64,000 nt of DNA from DASPHG01 sp963748315 (GCA_963748315.1 CAVVIK010000010.1:186001-250000), one strand, 5' to 3'; positions 46,647 to 56,628 are shown, numbered from the stretch's first letter. Notes: generated from the letters alone by a model not told the origin. Translations and numbers: made by a program.

Positions 46647-47041
46647 CCGACGCCGAAATCGTTCGCCAGATGCTCGATGCCCTCAACGACGAGGGCACAG
46701 AGGCGGCGCTCGCGTGGTTCGCGGAGGACTTCCACGGCGTCGTCCCGCCCGAGCTGTCCGCGGAGCCCGACTCCTATGACGGGCACGACGGCGTGCGGCG
46801 CTACTTCGACTCGTTCCACGAGATCGTCGACGACCTTCGGTTCGACGCCGAGGAGCTCGTCGAGGTCGCCCCGAATGCCGTCGCCGGGCGGGGCCTCATC
46901 ACCGGCAGCGGGCGCCACAGCGGGATCCCGGTCGAGATGCGCTTGCCGCTGCTGATACGCCTGCGCGACGGCAAGCTCATCGAGATGTCGCCCTACGAGG
47001 ACTGGGACGAGGCCGTCGCCGCCGGCAAGTCGGCCGGCTAG
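46643..47041 (+). CDS. NTF2-like (SnoaL-type) protein
   Basis: 132 aa. A single alpha+beta-barrel domain with a DGHDGVRRYFDSFHEIVDDL segment and FDAEELVEV, like SnoaL polyketide cyclases, ketosteroid-isomerase-like and many stand-alone proteins. Catalytic residues are not conserved enough to assign a reaction. Coupled by ATGA to the thioesterase. A second protein of the same group is encoded at 52407-52805 and a third at 52840-53412. Confidence 0.8.
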   Translation: MTDAEIVRQMLDALNDEGTEAALAWFAEDFHGVVPPELSAEPDSYDGHDGVRRYFDSFHEIVDDLRFDAEELVEVAPNAVAGRGLITGSGRHSGIPVEMRLPLLIRLRDGKLIEMSPYEDWDEAVAAGKSAG

Positions 47042-47342
47042 CTCAGCCGCTCCTCGACCGAGCGGACCTTGTCGTCGAGCGTCTGGTCCGGGCGGTCGCG
47101 CCGCTCGTCGAGCTTCAGCACCGTGTAGACGCGCGGGACGTCCATCTCGAACGGCACCGAGTGGAGCTCGCCGACCACCGCGAGTATGTCCTCGGTCGAT
47201 CCCTCGAGCGACGTGCCCATCGCGTGCATGCGGAAGCCGACGCGGTCCTGCCGCTGAAGTCGCCGCTGGATCTCGGCGATGTACTCCGACGCGCTCGCCT
47301 GCGGCCGCCCGAGGGCGAGCACGGTCAGGTCGGCGGTGGCCA

Positions 47343-47343
<1 letters not shown>
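47038..47343 (-). CDS. MTH1187/YkoF-type thiamine-binding protein
   Basis: 101 aa from a GTG at 47343 that overlaps the ALDH stop. The motif FRMHAMGTSLEGSTEDIL and the C-terminal VYTVLKLDERRDRP are the signatures of the MTH1187 family, small proteins that bind thiamine or related ligands. It follows aldehyde dehydrogenase on the same strand. The stop TAG overlaps that of the convergent NTF2-like gene within a CTAG tetramer. Confidence 0.78.
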
Positions 47344-48828
<1,485 letters not shown>

Positions 48829-48832
<4 letters not shown>

Positions 48833-49533
48833 GCGCGGAGCATACGCCGCGCATGAAATACAGCGCGCCCCTGCTGCGAGCGACGGCGTACGGCGCGCGC
48901 CAGCTCGTACGCGCGCGAGCGCGGGAAGACCTTTACGACGTCGGTGAAGCCGACCGCGCGCAGCATCCCCTCGACGGCGGCCGGGTTCGGGCCCCACCAG
49001 TTCGTGTGGTCCCCCTCGAGCTCGCGCGCGGGATAGAACGCTGCCGCCGGCTTGCGCCGGAGCACGAGGTCGACGTGCGTCTCGAGCACCAGGCGCCCCT
49101 TGGTCACGCTCGCGACGGCGCGGAGCGCGCGCACCGGGTCGGGCAGGTGGTAGAGCACGCCGGCGAACAGCACCAGGTCGAACGTGCCGACGCGCTCGGG
49201 GGAGAGATCCTCCACGCGGATCTCGACGTCGTGGACTTCCGATCCGAGCGCCTCTCGGGCGAGCTCGAACGCCGCCTTCGAGCCGCGTTGCGCCTCGTGC
49301 CAGGCGAACCAGTCCGTCGCCACGACGCGCTCGGCTCCGCGGCGCTCGCACTCGAACGAGAAGAAGCCGTCCCACGCCCCGACGTCGAGGACGTGCAGTC
49401 CCGACATCTCTTCCGGAAGGCCGAGCAGCGCCAGCCGGTCGCGGGGATCGTCCACGCCGGGGGTCACGACACCGCCCGGCAGCTCCATTACGTGGTACCA
49501 GGGCAGCTCGTTGACCCGCTGTTGGAGGCTCAC
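48829..49533 (-). CDS. CmoB/DUF1698-like SAM-dependent methyltransferase
   Basis: 234 aa. The SAM motif is VLDVGAWDGFFSFECERRG (near residue 47); the N-terminus NELPWYHVMELPGGVVTPG and the later WWGPNPAAVEGMLRAVGF match the DUF1698 (tRNA U34 carboxymethyltransferase-like) group, where similar proteins in actinobacteria have uncertain targets. It overlaps the ALDH start by 4 bp and its own start lies within the end of the 3-hydroxyacyl-CoA dehydrogenase, so all three are co-transcribed. Confidence 0.78.
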
Positions 49534-50999
49534 GGCCCGCCGCGCACCAACAGCGGTGCCGGGCGGTAGCGCTCCTCACGCCGCTCGGCCCACAGGGCCT
49601 CGAGCGCGGCGAGCACCCGGTCGAACCCGATCGCCTCGCCCCAGGTGTATGCCCCGCGCGGGTAGTTCAGCCCGAGCTCGAGCCCGGCGTCGACGTCCTC
49701 CGCGGAGCCGACGCCCTCCCCGATCGCGAACATCGCCTCGTTCACGAGCTGGGTGACGATTCGCCCGAGCACGAGCCCGGGGGCGTCCGCCACCCACTCG
49801 GTGTGGAATCCGAGCCGGTTCCAGTGCGCCTCGACCTGCTCGTTGCGCGCGCCCGTCAGCTCGACGAGCTGCGAGTCCGCGATCGGCGGCAGGACGTGGA
49901 ACCCGACCGCATCGGGGTTGCCGAACGCGCGCAGGCTGCGGTCCGCGCATAGGAGCATCGGCGGCTGGCCCAGCGCGCGGACCTCGACCGGCTCGCCGGG
50001 CTCGGTCTGCAACTCGTAGCCCGCGGCGACGGCACGCTCGGCGAGCCCGTCGGCCACGGGGCCGCTCCCGGTGATCGTGATCGCGCGGTTCTCACCGCCG
50101 CCGGGCTCGAGCGGCTCGGGGTCCGGTGGGCGGTGCTCGCCGCTCTTGTAGTCGTAGTAGCCCCGTCCCGTCTTGCGGCCGTGGCGGCCGCCGCGCGCCA
50201 TCCGCTCCTGGATCGGGTTCGGCTTCCAGCGCGGCTCGCCGAAGCTGAGCGCATTGAACGACTTGGCGACCTCGAAGCCGACGTCGATCCCGACCATGTC
50301 CATCAGCTCGAACGGCCCCATCCGGAAGCCACCGCCGAGCCGGCAGATCCGGTCGATCTGGTCGTGGGTCGCGACGCGCTCCTGGAGCAGCCGCAGCGCC
50401 TCGGTGTAGAACGGCCGGCCGCAGCGGTTGACGAGGAATCCGGGGCCGTCCGCCGCCAGGATCACCCGCTTGCCCATCGCCTCACCCAGCTCGCGGGCGG
50501 TCGCGACGGTCTCCTCGCTCGTGTCGATCCCCGGGATCACCTCGACGAGCCGCATGAGCGGCGCCGGGTTGAAGAAGTGCATTCCCACGACGCCGGCCGG
50601 CTCGGCGGCGGCAGTGGCGAGGAACGTGACCGGGATCGAGGACGTGTTGGTGGCGAGGACCGCTCCCGTGCCGCAGATCTCGGACAGGCGCTCGAAGAGC
50701 TCGCGCTTGAGATCGAGCCGCTCCGGGGCGGCCTCGATCACGAAGTCACAGCCCTCGAGGTTCTCGAGCGCGTCGGCGGAGTGAAGGCGTTTGGCGGCGG
50801 CATCCGCATCCTCGGCACTCCAGCGGCCGCGCTCGGCGCCCTTCGCGAGGTTGGCGTGCGTCTTCTCGATCCCGCTCGCGAGCGCGTCGGGCAGCGGATC
50901 GTGCACGTGCGTCTCGATACCGGCGAGCGCGCCCAGCTGCGCGATCCCGGCCCCCATCGTGCCGGCACCTACGACGCCCAGGCGGCTCGGCAGGCTCAC
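49530..50999 (-). CDS. 3-hydroxyacyl-CoA dehydrogenase, two-domain (PaaH/FadB2-like)
   Basis: 489 aa. NAD-binding VVGAGTMGAGIAQLG at residues 9-23, the catalytic His in VVGMHFFNPAPLMRLVEVI, and two copies of the 3HCDH C-terminal domain (one ending KPNPIQERMARGGRHGRKTGRGYYDY and a second ending AYTWGEAIGFDRVLAALEAL). It oxidises 3-hydroxyacyl-CoA to 3-oxoacyl-CoA. Together with the acyl-CoA dehydrogenase and thiolase around it this completes a beta-oxidation set, except for a dedicated hydratase, which may be the one at 30.5 kb. Confidence 0.92.
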   Translation of the reverse strand: MSLPSRLGVVGAGTMGAGIAQLGALAGIETHVHDPLPDALASGIEKTHANLAKGAERGRWSAEDADAAAKRLHSADALENLEGCDFVIEAAPERLDLKRELFERLSEICGTGAVLATNTSSIPVTFLATAAAEPAGVVGMHFFNPAPLMRLVEVIPGIDTSEETVATARELGEAMGKRVILAADGPGFLVNRCGRPFYTEALRLLQERVATHDQIDRICRLGGGFRMGPFELMDMVGIDVGFEVAKSFNALSFGEPRWKPNPIQERMARGGRHGRKTGRGYYDYKSGEHRPPDPEPLEPGGGENRAITITGSGPVADGLAERAVAAGYELQTEPGEPVEVRALGQPPMLLCADRSLRAFGNPDAVGFHVLPPIADSQLVELTGARNEQVEAHWNRLGFHTEWVADAPGLVLGRIVTQLVNEAMFAIGEGVGSAEDVDAGLELGLNYPRGAYTWGEAIGFDRVLAALEALWAERREERYRPAPLLVRGGP

Positions 51000-51003
51000 C
51001 GGA

Positions 51004-52161
51004 TCAGGTCATCGCGTTCACACCGGTCGCGGCGCGGCCGATGATGAGCTTCTGGATCTGCGAGGTGCCTTCGTAGAGGGTCGTGACCCGCGCGTCGCGC
51101 AGGTAGCGCTCGACCGGGTAGTCGTCCACGTAGCCGGAGCCGCCGTGAACCTGGATCGCCGCGTTCGCGGAGCGCACGGCGGCCTCGGTGGCGAAGAGCT
51201 TCGCGACCGACGTCTCCATCGTGTTCGGCTGCTTCTGGTCCTTCAGCCACCCGGCCCGCCACACGAGTGCCCGGGCGGCCTCCGTGTCCACGACCATGTC
51301 CGCGATCATCTCCTGGACGAGCTGGAAGCTCGCGATCGGGCGGTCGAACTGGACTCGCTGCTTCGAGTACTCGACCGAGGCGTCAACGCACCCCTGGCAG
51401 ATGCCGACGCAGCCCGCGGCGACGCTGAAGCGGCCGGAGTCGAGCGCGCTCATCGCGACCTTGAAGCCGTCGCCGACGTCGCCGAGCAGCGCCTCGTCCG
51501 GAACCTCGACGGCGTCCAGGGAGAGCTCGGCCGTGTCCGACGCGCGCAGCCCAAGCTTCCCGTGGATCTCGCTCGAGGAGAAGCCGTCGGTGTCCGTGGG
51601 GACGAGGAAGGCGGCGAGGCCCTTGTGCTTCTTCTCGGGGTCGGTCTGGGCGAAGACGAGCGCGACCTTCGCGTAGTTGCCCATCGAGATCCACTGCTTC
51701 TGACCGGAGATCGACCAGCCACCGTCGACCTTCTTTGCGCGGGTGGACAGGTTCGCCGCGTCCGACCCGGTGTTCGGCTCGGTCAGGCCGAAGCAGCCGA
51801 GGATCTCGCCGGAGCACAGGCGCGGGAGCCACTCGTGCTTCTGCTCCTCGGTGCCCCAGCGCTCGATCGAGCTGCAGACGAGGGACGTCTGGACCGAGAC
51901 GACGGTGCGGGCGGACGAGTCGCCGCGTCCGACCTCCTCGACGATCAGCCCGTAGGTGAGGTAGTCGAGGCCCCGGCCGCCGTACTCCTCGGACACGATC
52001 GCCCCGAGGAAGCCCATGTCGGCGATCTTCTTGACCAGGTCCAGGTCGAACCGCTCGTTGCGGTCGTTGTCCCTGGCGACCGGGATGATCTCCCCGTCGG
52101 CGAAGTCACGGGCGGTCTCGCGGATCAGGCGCTGCTCGTCGGTGAGCTCGAAGTCGATCAA
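51004..52161 (-). CDS. Acyl-CoA dehydrogenase
   Basis: 385 aa. FAD/substrate motifs LGCFGLTEPNTGSDAAN and WISMGNYA, and the catalytic Glu in TTLYEGTSQIQKLIIG near residue 366. Typical butyryl/short-chain acyl-CoA dehydrogenase length. It introduces the first double bond in fatty-acid oxidation and passes electrons to ETF. It is 4 nt upstream of the 3-hydroxyacyl-CoA dehydrogenase. Chain-length preference cannot be judged. Confidence 0.93.
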   Translation of the reverse strand: MIDFELTDEQRLIRETARDFADGEIIPVARDNDRNERFDLDLVKKIADMGFLGAIVSEEYGGRGLDYLTYGLIVEEVGRGDSSARTVVSVQTSLVCSSIERWGTEEQKHEWLPRLCSGEILGCFGLTEPNTGSDAANLSTRAKKVDGGWSISGQKQWISMGNYAKVALVFAQTDPEKKHKGLAAFLVPTDTDGFSSSEIHGKLGLRASDTAELSLDAVEVPDEALLGDVGDGFKVAMSALDSGRFSVAAGCVGICQGCVDASVEYSKQRVQFDRPIASFQLVQEMIADMVVDTEAARALVWRAGWLKDQKQPNTMETSVAKLFATEAAVRSANAAIQVHGGSGYVDDYPVERYLRDARVTTLYEGTSQIQKLIIGRAATGVNAMT

Positions 52162-52245
52162 GACGCGGCATCGTACATACGGCCAAAGAGCAGGGTTGGG
52201 GCTGCGCGTTCGGTATCACGGGTGTAGCTTCGAAGAAGCCCACCC

Positions 52246-52410
52246 ATGACGGATCGAGTACAGCTCATACACCAGGTGTGGGCCTGCGTGGAACAGGCCT
52301 TCATCGTCGGCGATCTCGAGCGAGCACAAGCGCTCGAGCACTTCCTCACCGCGCTCGAGGAACTGAGCCAGGACCCGCGCGAGCTGGCCGCGGACGAGAT
52401 CCCGACCTAG
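52246..52410 (+). CDS. Small hypothetical protein, 54 aa
   Basis: ATG 52246 to TAG 52408. Soluble, acidic and helical (VWACVEQAFIVGDLERAQALEHFL). No family recognised and no ribosome site is clear, but codon use is GC3-rich. Divergent from the acyl-CoA dehydrogenase; its last 4 bp overlap the end of the convergent NTF2-like gene. Confidence 0.45.
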   Translation: MTDRVQLIHQVWACVEQAFIVGDLERAQALEHFLTALEELSQDPRELAADEIPT

Positions 52411-52805
52411 CGCATCGCCGCTTCGACAGCGTCGAGCGCCGCCTCAGGATCGAGGTAGACGGTGCCGCGCAGCAGCTTCCCGTCCCTCAGCTCCCAGACG
52501 TGGGCCACGTGGAGCTCGAGCGTCTCACCGGCCTTCCCCTGGCCGAACACGCGCGCGACGAGGATCACGCGGCCGTCGCCGACGTCCGCGATGCGCTCTA
52601 CCTCCGCGTCCCAGCGGCTGCCGAACGCTCCCTCGATCTCCTTGACGTAGCGCCGGATGCCGGTGTGGCCGCGGTAGGTGCCGCCGGGCGCCGCGGCGGA
52701 GGTGCCGAACTCGATCTCCGGGTCCGCCAGCGCGATCAGGGCTTCGGCGTCGAGCGTCTTGAACGCTCGGTAGGCCTCGTTGACGATCTCGATGCTCGTA
52801 CTCAT
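52407..52805 (-). CDS. NTF2-like (SnoaL-type) protein
   Basis: 132 aa from the ATG at 52805. YRGHTGIRRYVKEIEGAFG and VFGQGKAGETLELHVAHVWELRDGKL match the SnoaL-like/ketosteroid-isomerase-like group. Function unknown. A minus-strand TACGGT lies 9 nt before the start. The start is 34 bp from a divergent NTF2-like gene, a local pair of related proteins. Confidence 0.78.
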   Translation of the reverse strand: MSTSIEIVNEAYRAFKTLDAEALIALADPEIEFGTSAAAPGGTYRGHTGIRRYVKEIEGAFGSRWDAEVERIADVGDGRVILVARVFGQGKAGETLELHVAHVWELRDGKLLRGTVYLDPEAALDAVEAAMR

Positions 52806-52827
52806 GCACGAGCGACCGTACACCGTC

Positions 52828-52833
52828 CATACT
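52828..52833 (+). promoter_or_regulatory. -10-like hexamer CATACT, leaderless start
   Basis: CATACT lies exactly 6 nt before the GTG at 52840, without a ribosome site. Confidence 0.4.
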
Positions 52834-52839
52834 GGCGCG

Positions 52840-53412
52840 GTGGCCGGGATTGTCCGAACCGCGATCGGGCCTGACGAACGTCTGCCGACGCGCCGGACGC
52901 TCGAGGAGCGGTTCATGGTCCGTTGGCCCGGTGCATACGCGGCGCTGTCACGGGCGGTCAACCGGCTGCCGCCGCGGTCAGGCCTTCGGCGAGCACTGCT
53001 TCGGCGCAATGCGCTGTCCGGCTGGGGCGCGTGGATGCGGGGTGATCTCGATCTCTGCGTCGTGCGCTTCTCGCCGGAATGGGACTACCACCCCCCACGG
53101 GAGTGGCTGGTCGCGGGAATGCCGGACAACTACCGAGGCCACGACGGTCTCCGCGAGTGGTCCGCCGACCTCCGGGAGGCGTGGGAGTTCCTGGAACATC
53201 GTCCGCTCGAGGTCGCGGACGGAGGCACGGTCTTCGCCTTCTATTGCAGGGTTCGGCTGCGCTCGCGTACGAGCGGCATCGAGATCGACTCACATCTGGG
53301 TCAGGTGTTCTGGGTCGAACGAGGTTTGATCGTGCGGGAGCGCGACTTCTCCGACTGGCAGGAGGCGCTGCGGGTGATGACCGCGGACGCGGCGGTCGAG
53401 ACCGTCGCCTAG
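52840..53412 (+). CDS. NTF2-like protein, 190 aa
   Basis: Start at the GTG at 52840. The C-terminal half (YRGHDGLREWSADLREAWEFLEHRP to VFWVERGLIVRERDFSDWQEAL) is SnoaL-like; the N-terminal about 60 residues are basic and variable. No catalytic assignment. The stop overlaps the convergent thiolase end by 4 bp. The frame extends to 52780 in front of the GTG, over the divergent gene start; the later start is favoured by the -10 hexamer. Confidence 0.7.
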   Translation: MAGIVRTAIGPDERLPTRRTLEERFMVRWPGAYAALSRAVNRLPPRSGLRRALLRRNALSGWGAWMRGDLDLCVVRFSPEWDYHPPREWLVAGMPDNYRGHDGLREWSADLREAWEFLEHRPLEVADGGTVFAFYCRVRLRSRTSGIEIDSHLGQVFWVERGLIVRERDFSDWQEALRVMTADAAVETVA

Positions 53413-54608
53413 TCGGGGCGCTCGACGACCATCGCGAGGCCCTGGCCGACGCCGATGCACATCGTCGCCGCCCCGAGCTTCGCTCTCCGGCGGCGCATCT
53501 CCCAGGTCAGGGTCGTCACGAGCCGGGCGCCCGAGCAGCCGAGCGGGTGGCCGAGGGCGATCGCTCCGCCGTTGACGTTCAGCTTCTCGTGCGGGATGTC
53601 GAGCTCGCGCATCGACGCGAGCACCTGTGCGGCGAATGCCTCGTTCAGCTCGACCAGGTCGAGGTCTTCCACCGAGATGCCCGCGCGCGCGAGCGCCTTG
53701 CGCATCGCCGGCACGGGGCCGACGCCCATGTAGGCGGGGTCGACGCCGGCGGGCCCGACCGAGACGACCCGCGCGAGCGGCTCGGGGTCGCCCAGCTGCT
53801 TGAGGCCCTCGTCGGAGGCCAGCACGAGGCACGCCGCGCCGTCGTTGATCTGGGAGGAGTTCCCCGCGGTGACGGTCCCGCCCTCGCGGAACGCAGGCCG
53901 GAGCTTTGCAAGCTTCTCGAGAGTCGTGTCCGGGCGCGGCCCCTCATCCGAGTGGACGGTCACCGGCGGGCCCTTCGGCTGCGGCGCGTCCACCGTGACG
54001 ATCTCCTCGTCGAACTTGCCGGCCTCGTGCGCGGCGATCGCGCGGCGGTGCGACTCGAGCGCGAACGCGTCCTGGTCCTCGCGCGAGACCCCGTATCGCT
54101 CGGCGACGTTCTCGGCCGTCTCGCCCATCGACTCCGTCGAGTAGTTCATCTCCGGGTTGACGAACCGCCAGCCGATCGTCGTGTCGACCAGCTCGCGCTC
54201 GCCGCGGGGGAACGCGCGGTCGGGCTTCAGCATCACGAACGGAGAGCGCGTCATCGACTCGACGCCGCCCGCGAGCACGATGTCGCCGTCGCCCGTCTTG
54301 ATCGAGCGCGCGCCCTGGGCGATCGCCTCGAGCCCGGACGCGCACAGGCGGTTGACGGTCACGCCCGGCACCTCGACCGGCAGGCCGGCGAGCAGCGCGC
54401 CCATCCGCGCGACGTTGCGGTTGTCCTCGCCCGCGCCGTTTGTGCAGCCGAAGAAGACGTCCTCGACGCTCGAGCCGTCGATCCCGTTGCGCTCGACCGC
54501 GGCCTCGATCACGCGTGCGGCCAGGTCATCGGGCCGCACGGTGGCCAGCTCGCCGCCGTAGCGGCCGATCGGCGTGCGGAGGGCGTCCACTATCCAGGCG
54601 TTCGTCAT
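53409..54608 (-). CDS. Acetyl-CoA acyltransferase (thiolase)
   Basis: 399 aa. Nucleophilic Cys89 in NRLCASGLEA, His in NEAFAAQVL and GGAIALGHPLGCSGAR, and a C-terminal Cys in TMCIGVGQGLA. It cleaves 3-ketoacyl-CoA (or 3-oxoadipyl-CoA, as in PcaF) to acetyl-CoA and a shortened acyl-CoA. With the neighbouring dehydrogenases it closes the beta-oxidation cycle. Minus-strand TACGAT lies 8 nt before the ATG at 54608. Confidence 0.93.
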   Translation of the reverse strand: MTNAWIVDALRTPIGRYGGELATVRPDDLAARVIEAAVERNGIDGSSVEDVFFGCTNGAGEDNRNVARMGALLAGLPVEVPGVTVNRLCASGLEAIAQGARSIKTGDGDIVLAGGVESMTRSPFVMLKPDRAFPRGERELVDTTIGWRFVNPEMNYSTESMGETAENVAERYGVSREDQDAFALESHRRAIAAHEAGKFDEEIVTVDAPQPKGPPVTVHSDEGPRPDTTLEKLAKLRPAFREGGTVTAGNSSQINDGAACLVLASDEGLKQLGDPEPLARVVSVGPAGVDPAYMGVGPVPAMRKALARAGISVEDLDLVELNEAFAAQVLASMRELDIPHEKLNVNGGAIALGHPLGCSGARLVTTLTWEMRRRRAKLGAATMCIGVGQGLAMVVERPD

Positions 54609-54616
54609 TGGCGCAG

Positions 54617-54626
54617 ATCGTAGACT
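54617..54626. promoter_or_regulatory. Overlapping divergent -10 hexamers between thiolase and a small membrane gene
   Basis: Plus: TAGACT (54621-54626) ends 6 nt before the GTG at 54633. Minus: TACGAT (54622-54617) ends 8 nt before the thiolase ATG at 54608. The hexamers overlap by two bases, as at 42375-42381. Confidence 0.45.
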
Positions 54627-54632
54627 CGTGCG

Positions 54633-54923
54633 GTGGAGTTGCTCGCCGTCATCGTCGCGCTGGCCCTTCTGCTGGTCATTTTCCTCGCGATCGGCAAGTG
54701 GTATCCGGGGACGGGCGCCGACGTGCTCGACTGGCAGCCGACGCGCTCCTACGAGGACGAGATCCGGCTCGAGATCGAGGACATCGACGAGATGCTCGAG
54801 GCGTCGAACGAGCGTCGCCGCCGCACCGGGCGGCCGGAGCTCACGGAGGACCAGGTGCGGCTCGAGGTCGAGCAGGAGCTGATGGACCAGCAGGAACGCG
54901 CGCGCGACCTGAAGGACGAGTAG
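54633..54923 (+). CDS. Small membrane-anchored acidic protein, 96 aa
   Basis: An N-terminal membrane helix (residues 2-20, ELLAVIVALALLLVIFLAI) is followed by a charged helical region rich in Glu and Arg (YEDEIRLEIEDIDEMLEASNERRR) that could form a coiled coil. No family recognised. It is coupled to the next gene (TAGTG overlap). Confidence 0.65.
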   Translation: MELLAVIVALALLLVIFLAIGKWYPGTGADVLDWQPTRSYEDEIRLEIEDIDEMLEASNERRRRTGRPELTEDQVRLEVEQELMDQQERARDLKDE

Positions 54924-55297
54924 TGGCGCGAATCCTGGTGGTGGGGGAGCCGGGCCGCGCCCGGGAGCTCGAGTCGTCGGGCCACGTCGTCGAGGAGGCG
55001 GACGGGGTCGATCCGGACCGGCTCGCCACCGTCACGCCGCGGCTCGAGGGCGTGACCGTCGTGTGCTGGCTCTTTGGCGAGTCGGGGGCCGAGGCGCTCC
55101 ACGGCGATCGGCTGGCCGCGCTCGTCGAGTACCTCGTCGACACGCCGGTGCGCGGGCTCGTCTACGAGCGCTCCGCCGACCATCCCGGCGGCGAGGAGAT
55201 CGTCGCGCGTGCGCGCGTGACGTTCAGGATCCCGTGCGCGGTGGTCTCGCCGGGCGACGACCTCGCCACCGCGGTGGCGGAGGTTCTGAGCGGCTAG
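54923..55297 (+). CDS. Small Rossmann-like protein, 124 aa, unknown
   Basis: From the GTG at 54923. RILVVGEPGRARELESSGH resembles the start of an NAD-binding or epimerase-like fold, and VCWLFGES lies in the middle, but no glycine-rich dinucleotide motif is complete. It may be a reduced nucleoside-diphosphate-sugar epimerase relative. Convergent with the sigma-4-like/zinc-finger gene (4-bp overlap). Confidence 0.6.
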   Translation: MARILVVGEPGRARELESSGHVVEEADGVDPDRLATVTPRLEGVTVVCWLFGESGAEALHGDRLAALVEYLVDTPVRGLVYERSADHPGGEEIVARARVTFRIPCAVVSPGDDLATAVAEVLSG

Positions 55298-56046
55298 ATG
55301 CCGCCGCCGGCGATCGCGTAGATCGTGAGTGCGAGGGAGCCGATCGCGAGCAGGACGGCGATAGCCATCGAGGCGGCCCACGCCACGCCGCGCAGCGACG
55401 TCCCGGACGCGGCCGCCGCCGGGATCGGCTCCGCCGGCTCGGGCTCGGCAGGCTCGGCAGGCTCGGGTGCGGCGGGCTCGGGCTCCGCGGGCTCCGGCTC
55501 GGCGGGTGCCGGTACCTCCGGCGCGGGTACTTCAACCAGGCGCAGCTCGGGATCGGGCGTCTCGACCGGCTCGTGGTCGGGCTCGTCGGCGACCTCGGGC
55601 GCCGGCTCGGGTGCGCGAGCGGCATCGAAGGTGACGACGAGCTGATCGCGGGCCTGCCAGAGCCGCCGCTCGTGCTCGACGCAGCGATCGCAGTTGGCAA
55701 GGTGCGCGGCCAGCCGGCGCGGGCCGGGATCGGTGAGTGCGCCGTCGAGCTCGTCGGAGAGCAACCGCTCCGCCCGCTCGCACCACCCGCTGCCCGGGAG
55801 GGGCGCCGCGGCGCGGCGCAGCGCCTTGCGGGCGCGCGCGAGCGCGTCGGCCAGGTCCGGCTCCGAGACTCCGGTCTCGGCGACGACCTCGGGCCGCGTC
55901 CGGCCGACTAGGTCTACGAGCGCGAGCGCCCTGCGTGCGGGGTCGTCGAGGCCCGGGAGGGTGCCCTCGACGTGCGCGAGCGCGTCGGCCGGGTCGACTG
56001 GCCCGGACGGGCGCTGCGGAACGGGTCTGAGGCTGGCGCGCTCCAT
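55294..56046 (-). CDS. Sigma-region-4-like domain fused to a zinc-finger anti-sigma-type membrane protein
   Basis: 250 aa. Residues about 33-80 resemble a sigma-70 region 4 helix-turn-helix (DDPARRALALVDLVGRTRPEVV with ALARARKALRR). Next is a zinc-finger anti-sigma (ZAS) motif His115-x3-Cys119-x2-Cys122 (HLANCDRC), then a Glu-Pro-Ala repeat linker (about 145-208) and one transmembrane helix (about 222-245). In ordinary systems the sigma factor and its anti-sigma are separate proteins. Here there is no region 2, so it is not a working sigma factor. It may be an anti-sigma whose partner is elsewhere, or a sensor that carries its own decoy. No ECF sigma gene lies in the window. Confidence 0.7.
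   Translation of the reverse strand: MERASLRPVPQRPSGPVDPADALAHVEGTLPGLDDPARRALALVDLVGRTRPEVVAETGVSEPDLADALARARKALRRAAAPLPGSGWCERAERLLSDELDGALTDPGPRRLAAHLANCDRCVEHERRLWQARDQLVVTFDAARAPEPAPEVADEPDHEPVETPDPELRLVEVPAPEVPAPAEPEPAEPEPAAPEPAEPAEPEPAEPIPAAAASGTSLRGVAWAASMAIAVLLAIGSLALTIYAIAGGGI
55426..55506 (-). repeat. Glu-Pro-Ala coding repeat
   Basis: Degenerate tandem repeat of about 9-12 bases (units encoding PEPAE) in the linker of the zinc-finger membrane protein; it corresponds to residues about 181-207. Confidence 0.6.
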
Positions 56047-56054
56047 CCCGGGCG

Positions 56055-56060
56055 AGGATA
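56055..56060 (-). promoter_or_regulatory. -10-like hexamer TATCCT before the sigma-4/ZAS gene
   Basis: Minus-strand TATCCT lies 8 nt before the ATG at 56046. Confidence 0.35.
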
Positions 56061-56064
56061 ACCC

Positions 56065-56628
56065 CTAGGTGCCTTCCAGCCTCCGCAGGAGGTGCTCGAC
56101 GATTCGGGCCGTCGCACCCCAGACGAAGTGGCTCCCGACGGTGTACGTCGGAGTCTTGAATGGGACGCCCTTGCGGATCAGCCGCTGGCTCTCGAAGCCG
56201 CGCCTGAGGTCCGGCAGCGACAGCTCCAGCACTTCTTCGACCTCGGTCGGCTGGGGGGTCCAGGCGTGGCCCGATCTGATCACGCCGACGAACGGGTGGA
56301 TCTTGTAGTTCGTCACGAAGGTGCCGACCGGCTCGAGCGCGCCGACCAGCTCGACGTCCGCGGGTGCCAGCCCGATCTCCTCTTCAGCCTCGCGTAGTGC
56401 AGTCGTCCGCAGGTCCTCGTCGGGGAAGTCCTGGCGCCCGCCCGGAAACGAGATCTCGCCGGCGTGGCGCTTGAGGTCGTCGCGACGCTTCGTGAAGACC
56501 GCATGCAGCGCGCCGCTATCGAGGTAGAGCGGCACGAGCACGGCGGCGTCCTTGGTCCCCGGAGCGTCGAGCGCGGCCGCCGCCTCGGGCGAGAGAAGCA
56601 GCGGCCGGAGGTCGGCCGCCGTCGTCAC
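56065..56628 (-). CDS. Nudix hydrolase, CoA pyrophosphatase type
   Basis: 187 aa from a GTG at 56628 overlapping the OsmC stop. The Nudix box GGRQDFPDEDLRTTALREAEEEIGL is complete, and the preceding HAGEISFPGG is the UPF0035 signature of CoA/ADP-ribose pyrophosphatases (NudL/YeaB-like). It would hydrolyse CoA or its derivatives to 4'-phosphopantetheine and ADP. The C-terminal tail ends in a typical WGATARIVEHLLRRL helix. Confidence 0.88.
   Translation of the reverse strand: MTTAADLRPLLLSPEAAAALDAPGTKDAAVLVPLYLDSGALHAVFTKRRDDLKRHAGEISFPGGRQDFPDEDLRTTALREAEEEIGLAPADVELVGALEPVGTFVTNYKIHPFVGVIRSGHAWTPQPTEVEEVLELSLPDLRRGFESQRLIRKGVPFKTPTYTVGSHFVWGATARIVEHLLRRLEGT

Noticed and set aside
55426..55506. 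Possible CRISPR or minisatellite from the repeated GGCTCGG units
   Set aside because: The repeats are in frame and encode a Glu-Pro-Ala linker between a zinc finger and a membrane helix; unit length is too short and irregular for CRISPR.
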